This document shows, in pieces, positions 55,360 to 64,000 of a stretch of DNA of 64,000 bases (the first letter of the stretch is position 1; each line of letters starts with the position of its first letter). The DNA is taken from NCBI RefSeq assembly GCF_002251795.1, contig NZ_NOXU01000032.1:62001-126000 (forward strand), in the 5' to 3' direction. The position numbers and the translations under genes are program-made. The stretch is from Niveispirillum lacus. GTDB taxonomy: Bacteria > Pseudomonadota > Alphaproteobacteria > Azospirillales > Azospirillaceae. Below the pieces are notes generated by a model. The model ran no database searches. It was not told the origin of the DNA and worked only from the letters and a program-made list of their open reading frames with translations.

Positions 55360-56872
55360 TCCCCTGGCCATAGGTGAAGACGCTGTTCGGGTCGACCCGC
55401 TTTTTCACCTGCCGCAGACGGGGCAAATTCTCCCCGTAATAGGCCCTGGCATAATCATCCAGGGTCGGGTCGGGGAAGTTCTGATAGGCGCCGGCGGCCG
55501 AACAGAGCTTGTTGGCCAGGGCGTAGAAATCCTTCTGCCACTGCAGATTTTCCTCAACCAGGCCCGCCGGATCAGTCGGCAACCACCAGTTCATCTCCAC
55601 CGAGAACAGCCAGTCATTGCCGCGATGGACATAGGCGGTGGCGTCGGCCTTCATGTCGTTGCAGGCGCCGCCCGTCTGGAAGAACTTATAGGCGACGGGC
55701 ATCGACGTGCCCGGCTGCGCACGTTGCGCATCGAACAGCGCATCAATGGCGCCCCGCGTGATGCGAGAGGCCTGCATATAGCTGGATTTTTCCTGATAGA
55801 AATAAGGATAGGTTTCTTCGGCCAGATAGTCCTGCCCCTCCCAATAGGGGATGTTTTCATGGACCCAGACCTTGGTGGCCGTCTCCCACAACGGCCCGAA
55901 GATATCCTTCAGTGTCTGGCCCTTGGTCACATGCAATTGCGCCAGGATCGACACTTCGCTGCCCTTACCCTGACAGCGCTGCTGAATACTGGGCAGGGTG
56001 ACATTGATCTTGCTGCCAAAGGTACGCGGCGCATTCGGCAATGTTGTCAACAGCTTGTAAAGCACGTCCGCCTGATTGTCGGTCCATTTCAACTGGCAGA
56101 CCGACACGTTTTCGGCCGGGAAAGTGCGCAGCAGAAATTCCGTGTTGATGCCGAAATTACCACCCGCCCCACCCCGGCAGGCCCAGTACAGATCACTGTC
56201 AGTTTTGGCATTGGCGTCGCGGCGTTCACCATCGGCGGTCACAACCGTCGTGCCGGCCAGGAGGTCGGACGCGATGCCATACATGCGCATGCTAAAGCCG
56301 ATACCGCCGCCCAGCAGGAACCCCGCCGCCCCCACGGCATCACACCGCCCATGGGTAATGGTGCGGCCCAATCTCTCCATATCCTTGTAGACCAGGGCGT
56401 TGCCCGTGCCGCCCTTGACGCGGACAATGCCATCCTTTTTATCCACCACCTCCACCCCGGCCATCAGCGACATGTCGATCAGCAGGCCGTTGGTGGATGA
56501 ATAACCCGCATAATTATGGCCACCCGACCGCACGGCAAACGGCAATCCCTGCTGCTGCACCCATTTCAGCGCCGCCTGCACCTGTTCGGTCGACAGGCAG
56601 CGGGCGATGCCCATCGGCAGGGTGTTGTAGCGCAGATTGTTGGGCCGGCAGACATCGGTGAAAAACGGGTCATGCGGACGCAGGACACTGCCATCCAGAA
56701 GGCGGGACAGATCGTTCCAAGCGGAAGGCGGCGGGCAGGCCAGCGGCGGCGTTGCAGCGCGGGCCTTACCCCCCAAGGCCCAGGGGAGGGATGTGGCCAG
56801 CGGGGCCACCGCCGCAAACCGGCCCAACCCGACCAGGAAATGACGACGTGAAGGTTCAACCGTACGCAGCAT
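55346..56872 (-). CDS. Tat-exported FAD oxidoreductase with berberine-bridge domain
   Basis: A 508-residue flavoprotein. Tat signal ([28 protein letters not shown]), FAD-binding PCMH domain with [25 protein letters not shown] (His for covalent flavin) and [26 protein letters not shown], and a C-terminal BBE segment ([32 protein letters not shown]). The Cys in GRCDAVG lies where bicovalent family members attach the flavin a second time, so 8-alpha-histidyl, 6-S-cysteinyl FAD is plausible. Relatives oxidise carbohydrates, alkaloids or other alcohols and pass electrons to oxygen. The substrate here is unknown; periplasmic oligosaccharide oxidation is possible. Confidence 0.9.
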   Translation of the reverse strand: [508 protein letters not shown]

Positions 56873-56991
56873 GATCCCATCCCCCCGCTTTTTATCGCTT
56901 AGGTTTAATAGGGTATATGCCCATGCACGTCAATCCAGTCCTATGACCGACCTCCCAGTCCATCTTATTCCGCTTCCGGAACGAAGTCACA

Positions 56992-58317
56992 TCACCGGAA
57001 ACTACCTATTTCGATGCCGAAACGTTTCAGCTTGTCATAGAGGGTTTTCTTTGGGATGGCCAAGGCATCGGCCGTTGCTGCCACATCGCCTTGATGATCG
57101 GCCAGCATGGCACTGATCAATTGCCGTTCAAAAGCCTCCACCTGGGCCACCAGCCCGACCGTTTCCGCTGCCCCCGTCAGCAGGGCCGGCAGGCCCAGGG
57201 CCAGACGGTCGGCAACATTGCGCAACTCGCGCACATTGCCGGGCCAGGCATGGGCCAACAGCGCCTGTCGCTCTGCTGCCGGCAGCAATGGCGGCGGGGT
57301 GCCCAGCCGGTCGCTGGCCGTCAGCAGGAAATGGTCCAGCAGCAGCGGGATATCGTCGCGCCGGTGGCGCAGCGGCGGGATCGCCAGGGGCACGACATTC
57401 AGGCGGAAATATAGATCTTCGCGGAACCGACCCTGTTTTGATAGGGCGCCCAGATCCTCCTTGGTCGCCGCCACGAAGCGAATATCCAACGGGATCGACC
57501 GGTTGGAGCCCAGCCGTTCCACCCGCCGGTCCTGCAGCACGCGCAGCAGCTTCACCTGCGCCGCCAGCGGCATGCTTTCGATCTCGTCCAGGAAGACGGT
57601 ACCGCCATCGGCAAATTCCAGCTTGCCGATGCGGGTCTTAGCAGCCCCCGTGAAGGCGCCCGCCTCATGCCCGAACAGCTCGCTCTCCACCATACTGTCG
57701 GGGATTGCGCCGCAATTGATGGCGACAAACGGTTTGGGCGCTCGTTTGGAGAATTGGTGCAGAGCATGGGCCACCATTTCCTTGCCGCTGCCCGTCTCGC
57801 CCAGGATCAGGACATCGGCGCCGGTATCGGCCACCTGCCGGATCAGCTTTTTCACCGCCATCATGCCCGCTGACCGGCCCAGCAGGGCGGCATCCAGCCC
57901 ATCCTGCTGCACCAGCGCCTGACGCAGCGCCCCCACCTCCGCCACCAACCGACGCTTTTCCAGCGCCCGGTTGACGGTGGTGATCAACCGGTCGGACGCG
58001 AACGGTTTCTCAATGAAATCATAGGCGCCATCGCGCATGGCCCCCACCGCCATGGCAATGTCGCCATGTCCCGTCATCACAATGACGGGCAGACCCGCAT
58101 CCACGGCCAGGGCCGCGTTCAACAGTGCCAGACCATCCATCCCCGGCAGGCGCACATCGGTGATCAGCAGATCGGCCCCGTCCCGGCGCAACACCGCCAG
58201 TGCCGGTTCGGCCGCCGCGAAGCCTGCGACAGACAGGTCCGCCAGTTCCAATGCCTGCTCCACGCCCAACCGGACGGCGTCATCATCCTCCACCAGCAGG
58301 ATACGCGGTGCGACCAT
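56992..58317 (-). CDS. dctD: Sigma-54-dependent response regulator of C4-dicarboxylate transport
   Basis: A 441-residue NtrC-type activator. Receiver domain (ILLVEDDDAVRLG, LLITDVRLPGMDGLALL with the phospho-Asp, VIVMTGHGD), AAA domain (LGETGSGKEMVAHALHQFS, GHEAGAFTGA, the sigma-54 contact loop, and FADGGTVFLDEIESM), and a Fis-type helix-turn-helix at the C-terminus (HQGDVAATADALAIPKKTLYDKLKRFGI). It follows the sensor kinase gene by 3 bases. With dctB and dctA adjacent, it should activate dctA from a -24/-12 promoter, and a good candidate is present at 61549-61564. Confidence 0.93.
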   Translation of the reverse strand: MVAPRILLVEDDDAVRLGVEQALELADLSVAGFAAAEPALAVLRRDGADLLITDVRLPGMDGLALLNAALAVDAGLPVIVMTGHGDIAMAVGAMRDGAYDFIEKPFASDRLITTVNRALEKRRLVAEVGALRQALVQQDGLDAALLGRSAGMMAVKKLIRQVADTGADVLILGETGSGKEMVAHALHQFSKRAPKPFVAINCGAIPDSMVESELFGHEAGAFTGAAKTRIGKLEFADGGTVFLDEIESMPLAAQVKLLRVLQDRRVERLGSNRSIPLDIRFVAATKEDLGALSKQGRFREDLYFRLNVVPLAIPPLRHRRDDIPLLLDHFLLTASDRLGTPPPLLPAAERQALLAHAWPGNVRELRNVADRLALGLPALLTGAAETVGLVAQVEAFERQLISAMLADHQGDVAATADALAIPKKTLYDKLKRFGIEIGSFR

Positions 58318-58320
58318 ACG

Positions 58321-60096
58321 CTAACCCTCTTTTGCCGCCGGCAGGTCGATGCTGAACACCGCCCCGCCTTCCGGCCTGTTTGCGGCCGTCAGGCTACCAT
58401 CATGGTCGCGGATGATGCTGCCTGAAATCACCAGCCCCAGGCCCAGACCGTCACCCGGCGGTTTGGTGGTGAAGAAGGGCTCAAACAAATGCGGCATATG
58501 CGCGTCGGCAATGCCCGGCCCGGTATCCGCCACACATAGCTGCACACGGCCCCCCGCCGCCTGCCCCGTTACCGCCACACGCCGCACTTCCCGCCCTGTC
58601 ACCGCGTCCAGGGCATTGCCGATCAGGTTGACCAGCACCTGTTCCAGGCGCAGCTTGTCGCAGCGCACGGCCAGCCCATCGGCCAGATCCAGCACAATCT
58701 CCGCCCCCACCCGTCGCACCTTTTCGGCCAAAAGCGTCAGGCTGTTCTCAACGGCCCGCGCCACGACCACATTGTCGGGCCGGTTGTCCGACCGGCGGGC
58801 GAAGGTGCGCAACTGCCCGGTGATCCGCGCCATCCGTTCCGTCAGGCCGGCAATATGGCGCAGATTTTCCGCCACCCGGTCCAGCCTGCCCCGTTGCAGA
58901 AAGGCCGCCGCATTGTCGGAGAAGGTGCGCAGTGCCGCCAGCGGCTGGTTCAGCTCATGCGTGATGCCCGCCGAGAGCTGGCCCAGGGCCGCCAGCTTGG
59001 CCGCCTGCACCAGATCATCCTGCGCCCGGCGCAAATCCTCGTTGGCCGCGACCAGCGCCGCCGTCCGCGCCGCGACTTCGCGTTCCAGGGCGGCGGCAGA
59101 GCGTTCCCAGGCCCGCCTTGTCCGCCGCCGCTGCCGCCAGTACAGCCAGCCCAGCAGGCCCAGTGCGGCCAGCCCGACCCCGCCGACCCTGCCCACGGTA
59201 CGGGCCATGGCCACCCCGTCCAGGCTGGACAGAAGGTAAAGCCGCCAGGGCGTGCCCTCCACTGCGCTGTTGCTGGCCAGATAGGCACGTGGCGTACCTG
59301 CCAGCGTCACTGTCCCATCGTCACCGGCGCGCCAGTCCAGGGCGCGCAACGCCACCCCCTCATATTGCCGCGTATCGGCGAGCCTGACCTTCTCCGCGTC
59401 TGACAGCGGGGCCAGCGTGCGGAAGGTCCAGTCCGGCACCGACGACAGGATCACCACGCCATTGCCATCCACCACCAGGATACGGTCCGACAGCCCGGCC
59501 CAGCTTTTTTCCACCGGGGTCAGCGAGACCTTGACGACGGTGATACCCAGCGTCAGCCCCCCGTCCTCCAGCGCGCGGGCAAAATAATGGCCGGGTTCAC
59601 GGCTGGTGGTGCCCACGCCATAGAACCGGCCAGAACCGCCGGCCAGCGCGTCACGGAAATAGGGGCGATAGGCAAAGTTGCGGCCCACAAAACTGTCGGT
59701 CTGCCGCCAGTTGCTGGCCGCCAGCGTTGTGCCGGCGGTGTCCATCAGATAGAGCGCTGCCGCCCCCGTCCGCGCCGCAATCTGTTCCATATGGATGTTG
59801 GCGGCCTCTATCGCCGCCGGATCATCGGGGCTTTGCAGGGCGCTGCGCAGCGTGGCGGACAGGCCCAGAATGGCCGGCGTCGTCTCATGCCGCGTCAACT
59901 CGCTGCGCAGGCCGGCAATCAGCAGGTCCCGCCGCGGCCCCGCCTGATCCAGCAGCGCCTCCCGGCTGATCCCCGCCGCCAGTTCGCCGCCCCCCCAGGC
60001 CAGCACAAACGCCAACAGGGCAAAGCCCAGGCCGATCAGGCCGGTCTTCACCCTGTTGGGGCCGCGCATGGGAGGGGGGGAGGTCATGGCGGCCAA
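58321..60096 (-). CDS. dctB: C4-dicarboxylate sensor histidine kinase
   Basis: A 591-residue membrane kinase. Two membrane helices (LIGLGFALLAFVLAWGGGELAAG and GLAALGLLGWLYW) bracket a periplasmic double-PAS/Cache domain (SFVGRNFAYRPYFRDALAGGSGRFYGVGTTS is the DctB-typical block). A coiled coil, the HisKA box LGQLSAGITHELNQPLAALRTFSDNA with the phospho-His and an HATPase domain (LVNLIGNALDAV, VADTGPGIADAHMPHLFEPFFTTKPPGDGLGLGL) follow. It senses external succinate, malate or fumarate with DctA and phosphorylates DctD. Confidence 0.93.
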   Translation of the reverse strand: MAAMTSPPPMRGPNRVKTGLIGLGFALLAFVLAWGGGELAAGISREALLDQAGPRRDLLIAGLRSELTRHETTPAILGLSATLRSALQSPDDPAAIEAANIHMEQIAARTGAAALYLMDTAGTTLAASNWRQTDSFVGRNFAYRPYFRDALAGGSGRFYGVGTTSREPGHYFARALEDGGLTLGITVVKVSLTPVEKSWAGLSDRILVVDGNGVVILSSVPDWTFRTLAPLSDAEKVRLADTRQYEGVALRALDWRAGDDGTVTLAGTPRAYLASNSAVEGTPWRLYLLSSLDGVAMARTVGRVGGVGLAALGLLGWLYWRQRRRTRRAWERSAAALEREVAARTAALVAANEDLRRAQDDLVQAAKLAALGQLSAGITHELNQPLAALRTFSDNAAAFLQRGRLDRVAENLRHIAGLTERMARITGQLRTFARRSDNRPDNVVVARAVENSLTLLAEKVRRVGAEIVLDLADGLAVRCDKLRLEQVLVNLIGNALDAVTGREVRRVAVTGQAAGGRVQLCVADTGPGIADAHMPHLFEPFFTTKPPGDGLGLGLVISGSIIRDHDGSLTAANRPEGGAVFSIDLPAAKEG

Positions 60097-60129
60097 GGAT
60101 AAAGGATGAAACAGGTTCTGCGGAAGCGC

Positions 60130-61473
60130 TTACTCGGCCGGGGCCAGCACCGTGCGGGGGCGTTCCACCGCCTCTTCAATCCCCGTCGGGTTGGCCAGTT
60201 CGGCGTGCAGCTTGTTGGTGTCCAGCGCGCCTTCCCACTTGGCCACCACCAGCGTGGCCACACCATTGCCGATCAGGTTGGTCAGCGCACGCGCCTCCGA
60301 CATGAAGCGGTCAACGCCCAGGATCAGGGCGATGGAGGCCACGGGGATATGGCCCACGGTGGCCAGCGTGGCCGCCAGCACGATGAAGCCCGATCCCGTC
60401 ACCCCGGCAGCACCCTTGGAGGTCAGCAGCAGCACGGCCAGAATGCCCAGTTCCTGCCAGATGGTCAGGTCGGTATTGGTGGCCTGGGCCAGGAAGATGG
60501 CGGCCATGGTCAGATAGATGCAGGTGCCATCCAGGTTAAAAGAATAACCGGTCGGCACGACCAGCCCCACCACCGACTTTTCCACACCCAGCTTGTTCAG
60601 CTTGACCATCAGGCGCGGCAGCGCACTTTCCGACGATGAGGTGCCCAGCACGATCAGCAGCTCTTCACGGATATTGCGGATGAAGCGGGTGATGGAGAAA
60701 CCACAGACCCGCGCCACGACACCCAGCACACCGAAGATGAAGATCAGGCAGGTGGCATAAAACGCCGCCATCAACTGCCCCAGCGAGATCAGCGTATCGA
60801 CGCCATATTTGCCGATGGTAAAGGCCATGGCCCCGAACGCACCGATGGGCGCCACCTTCATCAGGATGCCGACAATCTTGAAAAAGACACCCGACGCCTG
60901 ATCGATCAGGTGCAGCATGGGCCGGCCCTTGTCGCCCAGGCTTTGCAGGCCAAAGGCGAACAGGATGGCGATGAACAGCACCTGCAAAATCTCACCCTCG
61001 GCAAAGGCGCCGACAACGGTGGTGGGGATGATATGCATCAGAAAGGCGATGGTCCCCTGCTCCTGCGCCTTGGCGGCATAGGAGGCGATGGACTTGGTGT
61101 CCAGGGTCGCGGGATCGACATTCATGCCGGCACCGGGTTCCCAGACATTGACGATCACCATGCCCAGCACCAGGGCGATGGTCGTCAGAACCTCAAAGTA
61201 AATCAGGGCCTTGAACCCGACCCGCCCCACCTTCTTCATGTCTTCCATGCCGGCAATGCCATGCACGACGGTCAGAAAGATGATGGGCGCGATCAACATC
61301 TTGATCATCTTGATGAAGGCATCGCCCAACGGCTTCATGCTTTCACCCACCGACGGGTAGAAATGCCCCAGCGCAATGCCGATGGCGATGGCCACCAGCA
61401 CCTGCACATAAAGGCTCTGATAGAACTTTTTCGGCGCCGCCGGGCTGGCGGCGATGCTGGCACCCTGGGCCAT
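60130..61473 (-). CDS. dctA: C4-dicarboxylate:cation symporter
   Basis: About 447 residues, a glutamate-transporter-fold carrier with eight helices and two re-entrant hairpins. Diagnostic stretches are [54 protein letters not shown] (the serine-rich hairpin), [29 protein letters not shown] and [21 protein letters not shown]. It takes up succinate, fumarate and malate. The ATG at 61473 has a GGGAGAAG ribosome site. The gene lies in front of dctB and dctD on the same strand and is preceded by a sigma-54 promoter candidate. Confidence 0.95.
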   Translation of the reverse strand: MAQGASIAASPAAPKKFYQSLYVQVLVAIAIGIALGHFYPSVGESMKPLGDAFIKMIKMLIAPIIFLTVVHGIAGMEDMKKVGRVGFKALIYFEVLTTIALVLGMVIVNVWEPGAGMNVDPATLDTKSIASYAAKAQEQGTIAFLMHIIPTTVVGAFAEGEILQVLFIAILFAFGLQSLGDKGRPMLHLIDQASGVFFKIVGILMKVAPIGAFGAMAFTIGKYGVDTLISLGQLMAAFYATCLIFIFGVLGVVARVCGFSITRFIRNIREELLIVLGTSSSESALPRLMVKLNKLGVEKSVVGLVVPTGYSFNLDGTCIYLTMAAIFLAQATNTDLTIWQELGILAVLLLTSKGAAGVTGSGFIVLAATLATVGHIPVASIALILGVDRFMSEARALTNLIGNGVATLVVAKWEGALDTNKLHAELANPTGIEEAVERPRTVLAPAE

Positions 61474-61548
61474 GTCGCTTCTCCCAATTGATCCGTGTCC
61501 GCCGGGTTGGGAGGCCACATAGCCCCGTCCCGCCTTCAGGGGCCTATA

Positions 61549-61564
61549 GGCATGGGGCGTGCCA
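61549..61564 (-). promoter_or_regulatory. Sigma-54 (-24/-12) promoter of dctA
   Basis: On the minus strand the 16 bases read TGGCACGCCCCATGCC, against the sigma-54 consensus TGGCACG-N4-TTGCW; the GG and GC cores and their spacing are exact. The expected start of transcription is near 61538, giving a 65-base leader before the dctA ATG at 61473. It fits control by the DctB-DctD pair encoded just downstream. Confidence 0.8.
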
Positions 61565-61870
61565 GGGGGCGAGTTGCTTGGGAATCAAGGGGTTGGCGTG
61601 GGGTGCGGGCGGGTTTTGTCTGGAAGTTCGGACAGGGGGTGTGGGGTTTGTGCGGGATTTCGGACGGGAGCGTCCGCCCCCGTGCGCGCCGAACACACTC
61701 TCCCGTCATCCCCGCGAACGCGGGGACCCAGCGTAAGCGGCGTCTGCCGCGATATGACTGACTTCACTGCGGGTGAGTCCCTAGTCTTAACCTTACCACT
61801 TGCCTGTCTTTCAGGAACTCTGTGCTGTATCCTGCGTATACCCTGCAACTGCAAGCCGCAGCCCACGCTC
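61565..61870. other. Intergenic region between dctA promoter and the pentapeptide gene
   Basis: About 300 bases without a convincing gene. The dctA-side part is where DctD enhancer sites would be expected; I see a GGACGGGAGCGTCC-type inverted element near 61664-61677 but cannot assign it. The rest contains a single arm of the palindromic repeat family (61710-61731). Confidence 0.5.
61710..61731. repeat. Palindromic GC-rich repeat, single arm
   Basis: CCCCGCGAACGCGGGG followed by ACCCAG matches one arm of the repeat family at 2269; the second arm and the GGGGCCA tail are missing. It lies upstream of the pentapeptide-repeat gene. Confidence 0.7.
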
Positions 61871-63103
61871 ATGACCAACAGCACCGAAAAAGCGACACCG
61901 AAGCCCGCTGAGGAGAATCCTTGGTATTTGCTCGCAACGCTGTATGGAGTGCCTAGCCTGGACGACGATAACCTTCGGCTACAGAACCGGGTCGCCTGGA
62001 ACCGCTTTTATGCAAACGAATGGACCGATATTCAAAGAAAGTACTTAGCCAACAAGATTGACGCCGAGGAAATAACGCCTTTTGACGATAACGAGATGGA
62101 GGAAATCCGACTTAAATTTGCAAGAAGGGCTGGAAAAGCAGCGGTGGATATACCAAGAGCTGACCAGTTAATTAACTTCGAAGATTGTCATTTTGACCAA
62201 GATTTTCGTTTTAGTTCGTATATTCTAAAGGATGCCTATTTCACTCATGCCAAATTCTCTCAAGGCGCATATTTCAGCAACGCCACCTTCTGCGGTGAGG
62301 CCTGTTTTCGCGGCGCTAATTTTGCAGGAGAGGTCCATTTCGATAGTGCTAAATTTTTTACATCCGCTCATTTCAGCAATGCTACCTTCGAAAGGTCTAT
62401 GTATTTCCGCCACGCAGTCTTTTGCGGGGAAGCCTATTTCCGCAGTGTAAAATTCAAGGGGCGCACGAATTTCGACAGTGCGAGTTTCGAAAGGGAAGTT
62501 ATCTTCTCCGGTGCAGAATTGGAGGCGGCGACAGACTTTGCCGATTGCCGGTTCGAAAAATCTCCACCCCAATTTGAAGGTGCTACGCTCCATCCACGCA
62601 CTAACTGGCGTCGGGTTGCTTGGCCACGACTGAAGGGATTAAAGCCTGCAGATGTTGAAGCGTTGACCGATGCGTATTGCATCCTCAAGCTGGAGATGGA
62701 CAAGCAAAAGCGGCACGAGGATGAGCTTCTATTCTTCGCTAAGGAATTGGAATGCCGGCGGAGGGAATTAGGACGGTTCAAAGGCTTACCGATCTCACTG
62801 TATTGGCTCACTTCCGACTATGGGCGAAGTTACTACTGGCCGTTCCTATGGCTGCTCTCGCTCTTCAATGCTGGTGCCCCGGCCTTGTTTTTCCTTCAAC
62901 CTGATATAGGGTGGACAAAATCGGTCGGACTGAGCGCCGTCAATTGCTTGGCCGGCTTCGGCCTGCGCAAGGAACTGATGGGCAAGACGGTGGAGAGCTT
63001 GGGCACCGGGGCGTTAATCGTTTCCGGCATACAGATGGTTCTGGGCCTGATCCTCCTCTTCCTTATCGGCCTCGGCCTGCGCAACCGGTTCCGGATGAAG
63101 TGA
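61871..63103 (+). CDS. Pentapeptide-repeat membrane protein
   Basis: About 410 residues from the ATG at 61871 (MTNSTEKATPKPAEENPW); an earlier in-frame ATG at 61754 would add a hydrophobic stretch but runs through non-coding-looking sequence, and neither has a strong ribosome site. Residues about 95-235 are roughly ten tandem 11-residue units with Phe at positions 2 and 7 (YFSNATFCGEA, CFRGANFAGEV, HFDSAKFFTSA and so on), the Pentapeptide_3 pattern that folds as a four-sided beta-helix. A charged helix follows (ILKLEMDKQKRHEDELLFFAKELECRRREL), then two membrane segments near the C-terminus (FLWLLSLFNAGAPALFFL, LIVSGIQMVLGLILLFLIGLGL). The repeat part is clearly AT-richer than its neighbours, a sign of acquisition. 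Function unknown. Confidence 0.82.
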   Translation: MTNSTEKATPKPAEENPWYLLATLYGVPSLDDDNLRLQNRVAWNRFYANEWTDIQRKYLANKIDAEEITPFDDNEMEEIRLKFARRAGKAAVDIPRADQLINFEDCHFDQDFRFSSYILKDAYFTHAKFSQGAYFSNATFCGEACFRGANFAGEVHFDSAKFFTSAHFSNATFERSMYFRHAVFCGEAYFRSVKFKGRTNFDSASFEREVIFSGAELEAATDFADCRFEKSPPQFEGATLHPRTNWRRVAWPRLKGLKPADVEALTDAYCILKLEMDKQKRHEDELLFFAKELECRRRELGRFKGLPISLYWLTSDYGRSYYWPFLWLLSLFNAGAPALFFLQPDIGWTKSVGLSAVNCLAGFGLRKELMGKTVESLGTGALIVSGIQMVLGLILLFLIGLGLRNRFRMK

Positions 63104-63498
63104 TCCGCTGCCCCTTTCCGCCTTCCCGGCGAAGGCCGGGACCCAGGGGCCACAAGCACACCCCTATCCATAGCCTCGATCAACGAAGCTGAAAGGTCGG
63201 GCGCTTGGCCCCTGGGTCCCGGCCTTCGCCGGGAAGGCGGTGGAGAGTGGGGGAGAGGTGGTGATCTTGGTGCCTCCAGGCCCTCCCCCCCCCTCCGCAC
63301 CCAACGCCTTGCCCCACCCCACCGCACCCCTGCCCCCCGCCATCCGCCCTTGTCGCAGCGCACAATCCCATGCGATAAGCACTCTATAACGCAACATTCT
63401 GGAACCGCCGCCCCATCGGGCCGCCACCGTTCCGGTGGTGCTTATGATGTCCGGCTGCATCCTGCGCCGGGCCGGTTACGAAGGTTACGTTTCCTCAC
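63104..63498. other. Intergenic region with a paired palindromic repeat, no gene seen
   Basis: About 395 bases. The first third is a paired repeat (see 63121-63237); the middle (63260-63350) is a C-rich low-complexity stretch. No reading frame with family features. A promoter for the downstream helicase probably lies in 63380-63490. Confidence 0.6.
63121..63237. repeat. Palindromic GC-rich repeat, perfect paired arms
   Basis: Arms 63121-63152 and 63206-63237 are perfect 32-base inverted copies with a 53-base spacer, the best-preserved pair of this family in the window. Each arm contains the CCCGGC GAAG GCCGGG hairpin and the CCAGGGGCCA tail. Confidence 0.9.
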
Positions 63499-64000
63499 AT
63501 GCTTGATTTTAATGGTCTGGGGCTGCTGTCCCCGCTTTCCGCCGGGCTGTCCGCTGCCGGTTACACCAAACCCACCCCCATCCAGGCGCAGGCCCTGCCC
63601 GCCGCCCTGGCGGGTCGTGACGTACTGGGTCTGGCCCAGACGGGTACGGGCAAGACGGCGGCCTTTGCCCTGCCCGTCCTGCAGGCCCTGGCCAAGGCCG
63701 ATAAACGCGCCCGGCCGCATTATCCGCGCGCCCTGATCATGCTGCCCACGCGCGAACTGGCGCTGCAGGTCGGCACGGTCTTCGACCTGCTGGGCCTGCA
63801 CTTGCCCTTCACCAATGCGGTTGTGCATGGCGGGGTGTCGATCAATCCGCAGATCAAGGCGCTGGCGGCCGGGGTCGATATCCTGATTGCCACGCCGGGC
63901 CGCCTGATCGACCTGATGGATCAGGGCAAGTGCAAGCTGGACAATGTTGTCCTGTTTGTGTTGGACGAGGCGGACCGCATGCTGGACATGGGCTTCCTGC
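63499..64000 (+). CDS. DEAD-box ATP-dependent RNA helicase, 3' end cut by window
   Basis: The first 167 residues of a DEAD-box helicase; the frame is open to the window edge. Q motif [26 protein letters not shown], motif [12 protein letters not shown] (Walker A), Ia PTRELALQV, Ib TPGRLIDL and motif [15 protein letters not shown] are all intact. The family unwinds structured RNA in ribosome assembly and mRNA decay (RhlE, DeaD, SrmB types); without the C-terminal part the member cannot be named. The ATG at 63499 has a GAAGG stretch some 14 bases ahead. Confidence 0.93.
   Translation, partial: MLDFNGLGLLSPLSAGLSAAGYTKPTPIQAQALPAALAGRDVLGLAQTGTGKTAAFALPVLQALAKADKRARPHYPRALIMLPTRELALQVGTVFDLLGLHLPFTNAVVHGGVSINPQIKALAAGVDILIATPGRLIDLMDQGKCKLDNVVLFVLDEADRMLDMGFL

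Noticed and set aside
62160-62560. Tandem 33-base periodicity considered as a CRISPR or minisatellite
   Set aside because: The repeats are degenerate at DNA level, stay in frame and encode 11-residue pentapeptide-type units, so they reflect protein structure.

Overview
The window is high-GC DNA from a Gram-negative bacterium, most likely an alphaproteobacterium of the Rhodospirillales/Azospirillales type. Supporting points are two TonB-dependent receptors, a potassium-insensitive proton-pumping pyrophosphatase of the Rhodospirillum kind, a DctABD dicarboxylate module, Tat-dependent secreted enzymes and many copies of a palindromic GC-rich intergenic repeat. The genus cannot be fixed by eye.

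Region 1 (1-22536) is a rhamnogalacturonan-I (pectin hairy region) utilisation locus. A long minus-strand series runs from rhaM (13965) to the left edge: L-rhamnose mutarotase, a GH43-GH35 fusion, a GH105 unsaturated rhamnogalacturonyl hydrolase, an MFS sugar symporter, an amidohydrolase-type sugar lactonase, a GH53 endo-galactanase, a CE12 rhamnogalacturonan acetylesterase, an alpha/beta-hydrolase acetylesterase, a GH43-like protein and a GH28 enzyme cut by the window edge. Divergent from it is a large TonB-dependent receptor, followed by a PL11 endolyase (minus) and a PL26-like exolyase (plus). Together they would deacetylate the polymer, trim galactan/arabinan side chains, cut the backbone, import oligomers, finish them in the periplasm and hand rhamnose and galactose to the cytoplasm. 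Short AT-rich sites upstream of both divergent units and of PL26 look like a shared operator. No dedicated regulator is present.

Region 2 (22596-38277) is mixed housekeeping: a small unknown protein, a flavin reductase-like protein, a METTL25-like methyltransferase, hppA, an unknown protein with a GHSKG serine-hydrolase motif, a FliL-like protein, an IlvD/Edd-type sugar-acid dehydratase, a beta-propeller diguanylate cyclase, a metallophosphoesterase, a small membrane protein, a photolyase-like protein whose two domains appear swapped in order, and a TPR-aspartyl beta-hydroxylase.

Region 3 (38476-48192) is a vitamin B12 block. A cobalamin riboswitch heads the minus-strand series btuB-btuF-btuC-btuD-cobU-cobO-cobQ, with cobC and cbiB divergent just beyond. 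It couples corrinoid import to adenosylation, amidation and nucleotide-loop assembly.

Region 4 (48466-64000) holds a chemoreceptor, an SbcDC/YhaO-YhaN-like nuclease-ATPase pair, a secreted berberine-bridge-type flavoprotein, the dctA-dctB-dctD module with a recognisable sigma-54 promoter, a compositionally atypical pentapeptide-repeat membrane protein, and the start of a DEAD-box RNA helicase cut by the right edge.
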